NCBI GenBank assembly: GCA_944385705.1
Contig: CALWYF010000008.1
Location: forward strand, 1 to 54,719
DNA: 54,719 nucleotides
Origin: an uncultured Oscillospiraceae bacterium
GTDB lineage: Bacteria > Bacillota > Clostridia > Oscillospirales > Oscillospiraceae
Direction: 5' to 3'
In this document: one piece after another, positions 1 through 8,389 of the stretch
Numbering within the stretch: the first letter of the stretch is position 1
Layout: each line of letters opens with the position of its first letter
The notes under the pieces: generated by a model
Databases searched by the model: none
Told to the model about the DNA's origin: nothing
The model's input: the letters and a program-made list of their open reading frames with translations, nothing else
Translations under genes and position numbers: made by a program

Positions 1-690
1 GAGAAGATGAGTAAGTCTCGCGGCAACGTGGTCAACCCCAACGACATCGTTGATCAGTACGGCGCCGACACCATGCGTCTGCACATCATGTTCATCGGCG
101 ACTTTGAGAAGGCCGTCACCTGGTCCAACGAGGCCGTCAAGGGCTCCAAGCGCTTCCTTGACCGCTGCTGGAACCTGATGGATATAGCCAAGGAGGGAGA
201 GGAATCCAAGACCAACGAGGCCATTATCCACAAGACCATCAAGAAGGTCACCGAGGATATTGACTCCCTGAAGATGAACACCGCCATTGCAGCCCTCATG
301 ACCATGGTCAACGAGTTCTACGCCAAGGGACTGACCAAGGGCGACCTGGAGCAGCTGATGCTGCTGCTGTCCCCCTTTGCCCCCCATATGGTGGAGGAGA
401 TGTGGGAGCTCACCGGCTTTGCCGAGAAATACGGCAAGATGGCTATGCAGATGCCCTGGCCCAGCTTTGACCTGACCAAGACCCACGAGGCCGAAAAGGA
501 GATGGCCGTGCAGGTAAACGGCAAGCTCCGTTCCACCATCGTGGTGCCCGTAGACTCTGAGGATCAGGTGGTCATAGACGCAGCCTGCGCCGACGAAAAG
601 ATAAAGCGCCAGATGCAGGGCATGGAGCTGGTAAAGACCATTGTCGTCAAAAATAAGCTTATCAATTTAATTCTTAAGCCGAAAAAGTGA
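1..690 (+). CDS. leuS: Leucyl-tRNA synthetase, C-terminal part (5' end outside window)
   Basis: The open frame enters from the left edge. Its first codons read EKMSKSRGNVVNP, the KMSKS ATP-binding loop of class I aminoacyl-tRNA synthetases, followed by the linker typical of LeuRS. The rest matches the anticodon-binding helical domain and the small C-terminal domain (ending VVKNKLINLILKPKK). LeuRS charges tRNA-Leu in the cytoplasm. About 229 codons are visible; the catalytic and editing domains lie upstream. The rpsU promoter starts only 4 bases after the stop codon. Confidence 0.95.
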   Translation, partial: EKMSKSRGNVVNPNDIVDQYGADTMRLHIMFIGDFEKAVTWSNEAVKGSKRFLDRCWNLMDIAKEGEESKTNEAIIHKTIKKVTEDIDSLKMNTAIAALMTMVNEFYAKGLTKGDLEQLMLLLSPFAPHMVEEMWELTGFAEKYGKMAMQMPWPSFDLTKTHEAEKEMAVQVNGKLRSTIVVPVDSEDQVVIDAACADEKIKRQMQGMELVKTIVVKNKLINLILKPKK

Positions 691-693
691 TTA

Positions 694-722
694 TTGACAA
701 TTAGCTTTCCAGCCGTTATAAT
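694..722 (+). promoter_or_regulatory. Consensus sigma-A promoter for rpsU
   Basis: A perfect TTGACA (694-699) and a perfect TATAAT (717-722) are separated by 17 bases. This is the strongest-looking promoter in the window and fits a ribosomal protein gene. The leader that follows contains a short GCCAA/TTGGC inverted repeat near 736-749. Confidence 0.85.
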
Positions 723-790
723 ACTGATGTTACAAGCCAATTAGTTGGCCCTTAAAGCGCCGCAAGGCGTATTTGGAGGGAGGGAAATAG

Positions 791-976
791 ATGTCTGAAA
801 TTTATGTCAAGGAAAACGAATCTCTGGACAACGCTCTTAAGAGATTCAAGCGCAGCTGTGCAAAGTCCGGCGTTCTGGCTGACCTGAGAAAGAAGGAGTA
901 TTACCAGAGCCCCAGCGTGAAGCGCCGCAAGAAGTCCGAGGCCGCACGCAAGAATAAAAACAAGCGTTACTATTGA
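791..976 (+). CDS. rpsU: 30S ribosomal protein S21
   Basis: The 61-residue, very basic protein starts [21 protein letters not shown] and ends in an Arg/Lys-rich tail ([17 protein letters not shown]), the normal S21 layout and length in Firmicutes. S21 joins the small subunit near the 3' end of 16S rRNA and helps translation initiation. The start ATG follows a GGAGGGAGGG site. The gene is monocistronic here, with a consensus promoter upstream and a terminator about 20 bases after the stop. Confidence 0.97.
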   Translation: MSEIYVKENESLDNALKRFKRSCAKSGVLADLRKKEYYQSPSVKRRKKSEAARKNKNKRYY

Positions 977-998
977 TTTTCTGAATTTAATAGAATGC

Positions 999-1030
999 AA
1001 AGGCAGTGCCGTAAGGCACTGCCTTTTATT
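999..1030 (+). terminator. Rho-independent terminator of rpsU
   Basis: A perfect 12-bp stem (AAAGGCAGTGCC, loop GTAA, GGCACTGCCTTT) is followed by a T-rich stretch. Confidence 0.9.
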
Positions 1031-1244
1031 TTTCCCTCTCATTTTTCCCTTGGCTGCCATGCCGGAGTTCCCTGGTACTTTGTAATGAAAGAGTAAAATT
1101 TCAGACTTATGTAAACCTATATCGTTAAATTTATTTTACATCCGCCGGGTTTTGCTTTTTACATTGGGGAACTAGAATTACAGGCGTGTCAGGAAGACAC
1201 GAACTGTTAAACAATGAAATGAGAAAATGAAAGGAACAAAGAAA

Positions 1245-2129
1245 ATGAAAAAGTTTATTGTTCTTACACTGGTTGCCCTTATGGCTCTCACCATGATGGT
1301 TGGCTGCGGTACCGAGGAAGCCCCTGCCGATGAGGCTACCGCCGCTCCCGCAACTGCAGCTCCTGCAGAGGAAACTCCTGCCGCAGAAGAACTTTCCGGC
1401 ACCGTTAACGTCAACGGCTCCACCTCCATGGGCGACGTTATCGCCGCTCTCACCGAGGGATTCAACGAGATCAATCCCGACGTGCAGATCAACTACACCG
1501 GCAGCGGTTCCGGCGCCGGCATCGAAGGTGTCCTGGCCGGCACCTGCGACCTGGGCCTCAGCAGCCGTGCTCTTTCCGAGGACGAGAAGGGCCAGGGCGC
1601 CGTTGAGAATATTGTGGCCAAGGACGGCGTAGCCGTGGTCATCAATCCTGAGAACACCGTCACCGACCTCACCACCGAGCAGATCGCCGCCATCTACACC
1701 GGCGAGATCACCAACTGGTCTGAGGTGGGCGGCCCCGACGCCGAGATCGCAGTCCTGGGACGTGACAGCGCCTCCGGTACCCGCTCCGCCTTTGAGGAAA
1801 TCCTGGGCATTGAGGATGCCTGTGTCTACCTCAACGAGTACAGCTCCACCGGCGACGTCATCGGCAACGTGGCCTCCAACCCCAACGCCATCGGCTACGC
1901 CAGCCTCTCCGCCGTGGATGACAGCGTGGTGGCCGTGGCAGTCAACGGCGTGACTCCCACCGAGGCCACTGTGGCTGACGGCAGCTTCGCCATCCAGCGT
2001 CCCTTCGTGATAGTCACCGTTGAAGGCACTGAGCTCAGCGCCGCTGCCCAGGCTTTCCTGGACTACGCCATGAGCGCAGAAGTTGCAGACATCATCGCCG
2101 CCGCCGGCGCCGTCAGCGCCAACGGCTGA
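1245..2129 (+). CDS. pstS: Phosphate ABC transporter, substrate-binding lipoprotein PstS
   Basis: PstS captures phosphate outside the membrane and hands it to PstCA. The N-terminus is a lipoprotein signal peptide with Cys21 after MMVG (lipobox), then an Ala/Glu/Pro linker to about residue 48, then the PBP-like phosphate-binding domain. Ligand motifs are visible: NGSTSMGDV early and DSASGTRSAF in the middle, the latter being the classic PstS SGTR phosphate loop. I chose ATG 1245 because AAGGA at 1231-1235 is well spaced for it; an in-frame ATG at 1227 has no ribosome site. First gene of pstSCAB-phoU. The family is normally PhoP-controlled, but I could not identify a convincing Pho box upstream. 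Confidence 0.95.
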   Translation: MKKFIVLTLVALMALTMMVGCGTEEAPADEATAAPATAAPAEETPAAEELSGTVNVNGSTSMGDVIAALTEGFNEINPDVQINYTGSGSGAGIEGVLAGTCDLGLSSRALSEDEKGQGAVENIVAKDGVAVVINPENTVTDLTTEQIAAIYTGEITNWSEVGGPDAEIAVLGRDSASGTRSAFEEILGIEDACVYLNEYSSTGDVIGNVASNPNAIGYASLSAVDDSVVAVAVNGVTPTEATVADGSFAIQRPFVIVTVEGTELSAAAQAFLDYAMSAEVADIIAAAGAVSANG

Positions 2130-2155
2130 TAAGCAAACCCGGCCAAATGGCAGTG

Positions 2156-2176
2156 GCCCCCACATAAAGTGGGGGC
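2156..2176 (+). promoter_or_regulatory. Hairpin in the pstS-pstC spacer
   Basis: A perfect 8-bp stem (GCCCCCAC / GTGGGGGC, loop ATAAA) lies 27 bases after the pstS stop. No T-run follows, so it is more likely an mRNA processing or stabilising structure than a terminator. Further GGGCT/AGCCC and CTGACAGATG/CATCTG pairings follow at about 2190-2240. Such structures often keep the binding-protein message more abundant than the permease message. Confidence 0.6.
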
Positions 2177-2298
2177 TGTTGCCCTGTAAAGGGCTGTGCC
2201 TGACAGATGCACGGGCATCTGCGCCTCTGTCAGACTCAGCCCTGGAAAGAGAGAATACTTTGAGTCAGGCAATATCATTGAAAGGGGAGAACGGGAAA

Positions 2299-3270
2299 GT
2301 GAAGTTGCCGCCCAACACAGCAACAACAAAAAACGGCGCCTGTCCCGTAGAAGAAGAGAACAGCCGGGCCGCAAAGCCCATAGACGGCAGCAGAGGTCTC
2401 AAGGACCTGATGGAGCACATCATGAAAGCTCTTTTCCTTTTCTGCGGTTTGGTAGCTGTGGGCTTTGTCCTGGTCATATCCGTTTATCTTATTATTTCCG
2501 GCCTTCCGGCTATACGGGAAGTGGGCCTTATACCTTTCCTCTTCGGCACCGACTGGGACCCGGCCAACAAAAGCGGAAGCCCTGCCTACGGCATACTGCC
2601 CATGATACTCACCAGTATTTACGGCACCGCCGGGGCCATAGTAATAGGCGTGCCGGTGGGCTTCCTCATGGCGGTGTTCCTCTCCAAGGTAGCAGACCGC
2701 AGGCTGGCCGCCGTCATCCGGGAAGTGGTGGACCTGCTGGCGGGCATACCCAGCGTGGTCTACGGCCTGGTGGGCATGATGGTACTGGTGCCGGGGATAC
2801 GGGTACTATTCGGACTGCCTGCCGGAGACAGCCTGCTGGCTGCGGTGATAGTGCTGGCGGTGATGATACTGCCCAGTATAATCTCCGTCTCCGAAACGGC
2901 TCTTGATGCGGTGCCCCGGGAATATGAGGAGGCCAGCCTGGCCCTGGGGGCCACGGAACTGGAGACTTACTTCCGGGTGTCCGCCCCGGCGGCCAAGAGC
3001 GGCATCGCCGCCGCAGTGGTGCTGGGAGTGGGCAGGGCCATAGGCGAGGCCATGGCCATACTCATGGTGGCGGGCAACGTGGCAAACATGCCGGGGCTCT
3101 TAAAGAGCGTGAAGTTCCTCACCACCGCCATTGCCGGTGAGATGAGTTACGCCGGAGGTCTGCACCGCCAGGCCCTGTTTTCTATAGGCCTTGTTCTCTT
3201 CCTGTTCATCATGCTTATAAATGCCGTGCTCAACCTCTTTCTGAAAAAGAACGGTAAGGAGGGAAACTGA
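2299..3270 (+). CDS. pstC: Phosphate ABC transporter permease PstC
   Basis: Integral membrane subunit of the phosphate importer. I start it at GTG 2299, placed 8 bases after AAAGGGGAG (2281-2289); the frame is open upstream into pstS but without a ribosome site. The 323-residue protein has a hydrophilic N-terminus of about 38 residues, a first membrane helix (ALFLFCGLVAVGFVLVISVY), then five more hydrophobic segments. The ABC permease EAA loop is visible (EEASLALGATELETYFRVSAP, followed by GVGRAIGEAMAI). The stop is 1 base before the pstA ATG. Confidence 0.93.
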   Translation: MKLPPNTATTKNGACPVEEENSRAAKPIDGSRGLKDLMEHIMKALFLFCGLVAVGFVLVISVYLIISGLPAIREVGLIPFLFGTDWDPANKSGSPAYGILPMILTSIYGTAGAIVIGVPVGFLMAVFLSKVADRRLAAVIREVVDLLAGIPSVVYGLVGMMVLVPGIRVLFGLPAGDSLLAAVIVLAVMILPSIISVSETALDAVPREYEEASLALGATELETYFRVSAPAAKSGIAAAVVLGVGRAIGEAMAILMVAGNVANMPGLLKSVKFLTTAIAGEMSYAGGLHRQALFSIGLVLFLFIMLINAVLNLFLKKNGKEGN

Positions 3271-3271
3271 C

Positions 3272-4168
3272 ATGAACCGGGAATCTGCCTCCCTAACTCA
3301 GGGCCTGTCCGCCCGGCGCCGGGCCTATGACATTGGCATGCGGGCGCTTCTGTATGCTTCCGCAATAATTATCTGTGCTCTGCTGCTTTTCCTCATCGGA
3401 TACATTCTGGTAAGAGGAATACCCCACCTCAGCTGGGAGTTTTTGTCCAGCGAGGAGAGCGTAATAAAGAATATCGAGGGCATACTTCCCGCCCTTATAA
3501 ATACTCTGTATGTAGTTATTGCCACGCTGATAATCGTGCTTCCCCTGGGAGTTGGCAGCGCCATCTATCTCACGGAATACGCCACGAATAAAAAACTGGT
3601 GGCCGCCATAGAGTTCGCCACCGAGACTCTGGCGGGCATGCCCAGCATAATCTTCGCCCTGGTGGGCGTGATAGTGTTCTGCGAGTTTGCGGGGCTGGGC
3701 ACCAGCCTGCTGGCCGGAGCCTTCTCCCTGGTGATGATGACCCTGCCCACAATAATCCGCACCACCCAGGAATCCCTGAAGACCGTGCCTCAGAGCTACC
3801 GGGAGGGCTCCCTGGCCCTGGGCGCCGGCAAGTGGCACATGGTGCGCACCGTGGTGCTGCCCTCCAGCGTGGACGGCATAGTCACCGGCTGCATCCTGGC
3901 GGTGGGCCGCATAGTGGGGGAGAGCGCCGTGCTGATGTTCACGGCGGGCATGGGCATGCGCCTTGCCAAATACGGCCATGGACTGGGCGAGTTCTTCAAA
4001 AACCTCTTTGACAGCTCCGGCGCCACTCTCACCGTGGCCCTGTACAACTATGCCAAGGAGAGGGCCGATTTTGAATCCGCCTTTGCGGTGGCGGTAGTGC
4101 TGCTGGTGATAGCTTTCATCATCAATATCGCCGCCAAGCTGGCAGGCAGAAAGCTCAAAAAACACTGA
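3272..4168 (+). CDS. pstA: Phosphate ABC transporter permease PstA
   Basis: Second membrane subunit of the phosphate channel, 298 residues with six hydrophobic segments. The EAA-type coupling loop reads [22 protein letters not shown], then [15 protein letters not shown] as expected for PstA. A short hydrophilic N-terminus precedes the first helix. The ATG follows AAGGAGG at about 3255-3261. It sits between pstC and pstB in the usual order and dimerises with PstC. Confidence 0.94.
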   Translation: MNRESASLTQGLSARRRAYDIGMRALLYASAIIICALLLFLIGYILVRGIPHLSWEFLSSEESVIKNIEGILPALINTLYVVIATLIIVLPLGVGSAIYLTEYATNKKLVAAIEFATETLAGMPSIIFALVGVIVFCEFAGLGTSLLAGAFSLVMMTLPTIIRTTQESLKTVPQSYREGSLALGAGKWHMVRTVVLPSSVDGIVTGCILAVGRIVGESAVLMFTAGMGMRLAKYGHGLGEFFKNLFDSSGATLTVALYNYAKERADFESAFAVAVVLLVIAFIINIAAKLAGRKLKKH

Positions 4169-4185
4169 GAGCGGGAGATGCTGAT

Positions 4186-4956
4186 ATGTGCGACAATAAT
4201 GAGAAGATAATAATTGAGTCAAATAAACTGAATCTGTATTACGGAGACAACCACGCTCTGAAGGATATCAGCTTCAGAATACCGTCGAACCGTATAACGG
4301 CTCTTATCGGCCCTTCCGGCTGCGGCAAGAGCACCTTCCTGAAGACCCTCAACCGCATGAACGATCTGGTGCCGGGGGTGAAGATTGAAGGACAAGTGAT
4401 GTATAACGGGGAGGACATTTACAGCAAGGCTGTGGATGTGACAAGGCTGCGCAGGCAGATAGGAATGGTGTTCCAGAAGGCCAACCCCTTCCCCATGAGC
4501 ATTTATGACAACATCGCCTACGGTCCCCGGACCCACGGAGTCAGAAACCGGGCGAAACTGGACGAAATAGTTGAGCGCTCTCTGAGGGATGCCGCAATCT
4601 GGGAGGAGGTAAAGGACAGACTGAATAAAAGCGCCCTGGGCCTCTCCGGCGGCCAGCAGCAAAGGATATGTATAGCCCGAGCTCTGGCGGTGGAGCCTGA
4701 CGTGCTGCTCATGGACGAGAGCACCAGCGCCCTGGACCCCATATCTACTTCCAAAATTGAGGAGCTGGCTATGGATCTAAAAAGCCGATACACGGTTATA
4801 ATGGTCACCCATAATATGCAGCAGGCTCTGCGTATATCCGATTATACCGCTTTTTTCCTGCTGGGTGAGCTGGTGGAGTATGGGGACACACAGACCATGT
4901 TCTCCAAGCCCACGGACAAGAGGACGGAAGACTACATTACAGGGAGGTTCGGCTGA
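4186..4956 (+). CDS. pstB: Phosphate ABC transporter ATPase PstB
   Basis: The 256-residue ATPase powers phosphate import. Walker A is GPSGCGKST (about residues 43-51), the signature is LSGGQQQR, and the H-loop is VTHN. Walker B reads [12 protein letters not shown]: Ser replaces the Pro of the usual DEPTSALDP, a mild departure that keeps the catalytic Glu. The stop overlaps the phoU start by one base (TGATG), implying translational coupling. Confidence 0.96.
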   Translation: MCDNNEKIIIESNKLNLYYGDNHALKDISFRIPSNRITALIGPSGCGKSTFLKTLNRMNDLVPGVKIEGQVMYNGEDIYSKAVDVTRLRRQIGMVFQKANPFPMSIYDNIAYGPRTHGVRNRAKLDEIVERSLRDAAIWEEVKDRLNKSALGLSGGQQQRICIARALAVEPDVLLMDESTSALDPISTSKIEELAMDLKSRYTVIMVTHNMQQALRISDYTAFFLLGELVEYGDTQTMFSKPTDKRTEDYITGRFG

Positions 4957-5612
4957 TGAGAAGCCATTTCGACCAGCAGCTGCAGCTGCTTAACAGCGAG
5001 ATGAGGGATATGGGAGCTCTGTGCGAGGACGCAATAGCCCTGGCATCCAAGGCCCTTTCTGAAAACAGCAAGGAGCTGGCGGCAAAGGTTCCGCCTATCG
5101 CCTCCGCCCTGGACCAGAAGGAGCGGGATGTGGAGAATATATGCCTGAAGCTGCTGCTGCGCCAGCAGCCCGTGGCCGGGGACCTGCGCCAGATTTCTGC
5201 CGCGTTGAAGATGATAACAGACATGGAGCGCATAGGTGATCAGGCGGAGGATATAGCGGAGATCGTCTGCTATATGCAGGGCAGTTCCCAGAAAGAGACG
5301 GAGCTTTTTAACTCCATGGCTCGCTCAGTCATACAGATGGTCACCGACAGCGTGGACGCCTATGTGAAGCAGGATCTGGAACTGGCCAAAAATGTCATAT
5401 CCCATGACGACGTGGTGGATGACTATTTTGAAAAAGTAAAAAAGAGCCTGGTGGATATAATTGTCAAGGAACCGGATATGGGCGGCTTTGCTCTGGATAT
5501 GCTGATGATAGGCAAGTACTTTGAACGTATAGGCGACCACGCCACCAACATTGCCGAGTGGGTGATTTATTCCGTCACCGGCGTGCACAAAAGCGCTGAA
5601 CTTTCCAACTAA
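4956..5612 (+). CDS. phoU: Phosphate transport regulator PhoU
   Basis: The 218-residue all-helical protein has the duplicated three-helix PhoU repeat, with metal-site motifs in each half (DMERIGDQAEDIAE and YFERIGDHATNIAE). In the family PhoU restrains Pst transport and signals phosphate status to the PhoR kinase. It is the last gene of the operon, overlaps pstB by one base, and is followed by a strong terminator. No phoP/phoR pair is in the window. Confidence 0.95.
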   Translation: MRSHFDQQLQLLNSEMRDMGALCEDAIALASKALSENSKELAAKVPPIASALDQKERDVENICLKLLLRQQPVAGDLRQISAALKMITDMERIGDQAEDIAEIVCYMQGSSQKETELFNSMARSVIQMVTDSVDAYVKQDLELAKNVISHDDVVDDYFEKVKKSLVDIIVKEPDMGGFALDMLMIGKYFERIGDHATNIAEWVIYSVTGVHKSAELSN

Positions 5613-5648
5613 GATTGTTATGTAAACTCAATCCCGACGCTTCCAACT

Positions 5649-5693
5649 ATAAAGCTCCCCCGAAGAGTTTCAAAGTCTTCGGGGGAGCTTTAT
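5649..5693 (+). terminator. Terminator of the pst-phoU operon
   Basis: A very long, nearly perfect stem (ATAAAGCTCCCCCGAAGA / TCTTCGGGGGAGCTTTAT, loop about 9 bases). Its symmetry means it could also stop transcription from the minus-strand gene at 5706-5870. Confidence 0.85.
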
Positions 5694-5705
5694 GGATAAG
5701 AGAGG

Positions 5706-5870
5706 TCAATTCTTAAGTATCAGGCCGATAACAAAGACTGCAAGGGCAATCAAGAAAATTATAATGGCCGCGCCGGACAGGGCCGAGTTGCGGCCCAGGT
5801 CGGCAATGGCAAAAACGATGGTTATCAGCATCAGCATTATCCCTGAGAGCATTAGTTTGGTTGACTTCAT
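5706..5870 (-). CDS. Small two-helix membrane protein, unknown function
   Basis: A 54-residue minus-strand reading frame begins MKSTKLMLSGIMLMLITIVF and ends VFVIGLILKN. Two hydrophobic segments (about 7-22 and 33-52) flank a short polar turn, ADLGRNSALSG, so it should be a helical hairpin in the membrane. AAAGGAG lies 8-9 bases before its ATG, which supports translation. It lies downstream of the sortase gene on the same strand, separated by a terminator. I do not recognise the family. Plus-strand frames across this interval have no ribosome site and read as shadows. Confidence 0.65.
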   Translation of the reverse strand: MKSTKLMLSGIMLMLITIVFAIADLGRNSALSGAAIIIFLIALAVFVIGLILKN

Positions 5871-5939
5871 GTCAATGACTCCTTTAGGTTCGTTTTTATT
5901 TCACACAGCAAAGCCCCGGAACAAAAGAGGAAAATATAA

Positions 5940-5973
5940 AAAGACCTGAACGGAGGATCCCGCTCAGGTCTTT
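5940..5973 (-). terminator. Terminator downstream of the sortase gene
   Basis: On the minus strand AAAGACCTGAGCGG pairs with CCGTTCAGGTCTTT, with one mismatch, and runs into a T-rich tail. It lies 13 bases beyond the sortase stop codon. Confidence 0.8.
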
Positions 5974-5986
5974 CCCAAAACTGCTT

Positions 5987-6787
5987 TTACTGGATCTCCA
6001 CCAGCTTGCCGATGACCACATAGCGGGCGTCGTCAAACTCATAGGTGCAGGTGGAGAGAACGACTATCCGGTCCTCAAGACTGACTTCCACATCGCTCTG
6101 GAAGGTGGACTCGGCCTTGGCGCTTTCAATGTATGCCAGGAACTGCTCGTCGGCATCAAACTGAGTGGCATAGACATAGGAGTCAGGCTCAGTTACAAGA
6201 CCGGCAAAGAGGTCCACACGGAAGTTCTTCTGAGGAGTGCTTATGTAGAGGCAGGGGTGCTCGGGATAGTACTCTGCATCCCGGTAGTTGCGGAGACTTG
6301 CAAACATGGAGCCGTCATTCATGTTGTGGCCGTAGACCCGGGTGTTCTTGCCGGAGAAATCAGGATTATCCTGGCAGTCCACAAATATGGTGCCGTTGGC
6401 GTTATACTCGCCGCTGAGCAGATGATCCAGATAGGTGAAGTTGTCCTCGGTGTGGGCAATGGGGTAGTTTATAACGGTGTTGGGGCAGTAAATCCAACCC
6501 ACAGCCTCGGGGTTCTCAGCCTGGAGAGCGGCAAAGTCCACGCTGATGGGGGAGACTTCCGTCTCTTCCTCTTCCTTTGCCTCCTCGCCGTCAGCGGGGG
6601 AGGGCTTGGGAGTGGTCTCGGTGGTGGTGACATACTGCTGGCTCATGGCGTTATAATTTTCCTCGGCGACCTTGTAGCCGTTGAGGGTACTTATGATCTT
6701 ATAGGCGCTGAATCCAAACACGCACAGGAATACCAGGCACAGCAGGACAAGCACCAGCTTTATATTCTTGCTTATGACAATCGCCAT
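5987..6787 (-). CDS. srtB: Class B sortase
   Basis: Membrane-anchored transpeptidase, 266 residues. An N-terminal anchor helix (about 9-31) is followed by a Thr/Pro/Glu-rich spacer (about 52-80) and the sortase barrel. The catalytic residues of the class are in place: His154 in RVYGHNMNDGSMF, Cys247 in VVLSTCTYEF, and Arg255 in ARYVVIGKL. The GHNM...MF context and spacing are class B. Class B enzymes attach a small set of proteins, or pilins, to peptidoglycan. I saw no LPXTG- or NPQTN-type substrate in the window. The annotated ATG has AAAGG directly abutting it, so the true start could be a few codons downstream. Confidence 0.9.
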   Translation of the reverse strand: MAIVISKNIKLVLVLLCLVFLCVFGFSAYKIISTLNGYKVAEENYNAMSQQYVTTTETTPKPSPADGEEAKEEEETEVSPISVDFAALQAENPEAVGWIYCPNTVINYPIAHTEDNFTYLDHLLSGEYNANGTIFVDCQDNPDFSGKNTRVYGHNMNDGSMFASLRNYRDAEYYPEHPCLYISTPQKNFRVDLFAGLVTEPDSYVYATQFDADEQFLAYIESAKAESTFQSDVEVSLEDRIVVLSTCTYEFDDARYVVIGKLVEIQ

Positions 6788-6974
6788 CCTTTATTACAGA
6801 GTGGATACATTATAACCCAAGCCCGGGCAAAAGAAAAGACATAATTGTAAATTAATACTTAAGATTAATTAAGCGGTGCCGGAAAAAAGACCGGGAAAGC
6901 CGGTCTTGCCCGGAATTTAAAGCACTTTTTCCGGCTGATGTTACAGATATTTCCACTATTCTCTTGACGGGCTG

Positions 6975-7002
6975 TTGACAAAGGAAGGAAATATGGTATA
7001 AT
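6975..7002 (+). promoter_or_regulatory. Promoter of the pyrimidine operon
   Basis: TTGACA (6975-6980) and TATAAT (6997-7002) are separated by 16 bases. Transcription should start near 7010, leaving a leader of about 120 bases before the chosen pyrC start. I did not find the conserved PyrR-binding loop in that leader. Confidence 0.8.
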
Positions 7003-7056
7003 ACTAAAAAAATTGCGGCTGACTTTCGGAGCCGGCCTGTCAGAGGAAGTAGGATG

Positions 7057-7076
7057 GACGCGGCTGTGGCTGCGTC
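7057..7076 (+). promoter_or_regulatory. Leader hairpin before pyrC, possible attenuator
   Basis: GACGCGG (7057-7063) pairs with CTGCGTC (7070-7076), including one G-U pair, and TGTTTCTG follows. It lies inside the pyr leader, or inside pyrC if ATG 7054 is the start. It may be a weak attenuator; the T-tract is poor. Confidence 0.3.
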
Positions 7077-7131
7077 TGTTTCTGTGTGTTCAGACCCTGC
7101 GCGGAGCATGGAGTCTGGGGAGAGGGTGCAT

Positions 7132-8334
7132 ATGAAGGACAACAAGCTTAGCTTCAAGCTGGATAAGTACAAGGCTCCCAAGGGACAGCTGTTTTCCTTG
7201 GAGGGCCGTTCCTTTGATTTTGATAACGACAGATATAGTATTTTTCCCGGTTTTTGTGATGTGCATGTGCATTTCAGAGAGCCGGGATTTTCTTATAAGG
7301 AGACCATGGCCACAGGCAGTGCCGCCGCCGCTGCCGGTGGCTTTACCGCCGTGTGCGCCATGCCCAACCTTAACCCGGTGCCGGACAGTCCGGCGCATCT
7401 CCGGGCCGAGCTGGAGATAATAGACAAAGACGCCTGCATAAACGTTGTGCCCTACGCCGCCATTACCGCAGGGGAGACGGGGGAGCGCCTTTCCGACATG
7501 GAGGCCCTGGCCCCATATGTGGCGGGCTTCTCCGATGACGGCCGGGGCGTCCAGAGCGACGAGCTTATGGAGCAGGCCATGCTCCGGGCAAAGGAGCTGG
7601 GCAAGCTTATAGTCGCCCACTGCGAGGTAAACTCCCTGCTGAAGGGCGGCTGTATCCATGACGGGGACTATGCCAGGGCTCACGGCCACAAGGGCATCTG
7701 TTCTGAGAGCGAATACGCCCAGGTGGAGCGGGATTTGAAGCTGGTGGAGAAGACCGGTTGCGCCTACCATGTGTGCCATGTGTCCACCAAGGAGAGCGTG
7801 GAGCTTATACGCAAGGCCAGGGCCCGGGGGCTCAATGTCAGCTGTGAGACTGCACCCCACTATCTGCTGCTGGATGACAGCATGCTTCGGGAGGACGGCC
7901 GCTTCAAGATGAATCCTCCGGTGCGCAGCAGGGAGGACCGGCTTGCCCTCATAGAGGGGATAAAGGACGGCACAATAGAGATAATCGCCACCGACCACGC
8001 TCCCCATTCTGAGGCCGAGAAGTCCCGGGGCCTGGAAGACAGCGCCTTCGGCATAGTGGGGCTGGAGACCGCCTTCCCCCTGCTGTATACCAACCTGGTA
8101 CTCACCGGGGAGATAAGCCTGCAAAAGCTGCTGGAGCTTATGTGCTGGAACCCGAGACAGCGCTTTGGCATACCCATGGGAGAGGAGTTCTCCCTGTGGG
8201 ATCTGGGGGAGAGCTACAGGATAGACCCGGCGGAGTTCAAATCCCTGGGCCGCTCCACTCCTTTCCAGGGCTGGCATGTGCGGGGCCGCTGCCACATGAC
8301 CGTTTATAACGGCAAAGCCGTTTATAATAGATAA
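7132..8334 (+). CDS. pyrC: Dihydroorotase
   Basis: Cyclises carbamoyl-aspartate to dihydroorotate in pyrimidine synthesis. The metal-site motif CDVHVHFREPG marks class I dihydroorotase of the amidohydrolase superfamily. Later metal and substrate motifs are AHCEV, YHVCHVSTKES and IIATDHAPHSEAEK. From ATG 7132 the protein has 400 residues. I prefer this start because GGGGAGAGGG sits just upstream and homology-like sequence begins there. ATG 7054, preceded by AGAGGA, would add 26 unconserved-looking residues. It heads the operon; the stop is 55 bases before carB. Confidence 0.92.
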   Translation: MKDNKLSFKLDKYKAPKGQLFSLEGRSFDFDNDRYSIFPGFCDVHVHFREPGFSYKETMATGSAAAAAGGFTAVCAMPNLNPVPDSPAHLRAELEIIDKDACINVVPYAAITAGETGERLSDMEALAPYVAGFSDDGRGVQSDELMEQAMLRAKELGKLIVAHCEVNSLLKGGCIHDGDYARAHGHKGICSESEYAQVERDLKLVEKTGCAYHVCHVSTKESVELIRKARARGLNVSCETAPHYLLLDDSMLREDGRFKMNPPVRSREDRLALIEGIKDGTIEIIATDHAPHSEAEKSRGLEDSAFGIVGLETAFPLLYTNLVLTGEISLQKLLELMCWNPRQRFGIPMGEEFSLWDLGESYRIDPAEFKSLGRSTPFQGWHVRGRCHMTVYNGKAVYNR

Positions 8335-8389
8335 GATACACAGAAACACAAGAGCAAACAAGCGAGAATGTTTTTACGGAGGAACTGAA

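Noticed and set aside
1100-1145. TTTACA-like words upstream of pstS as a Pho box
   Set aside because: The words are not tandem repeats at the spacing of known PhoP boxes.
5692-5949. An 85-codon plus-strand frame after the pst terminator
   Set aside because: Its start lies in the terminator stem and no ribosome site precedes it; the minus strand has a better-supported membrane protein.
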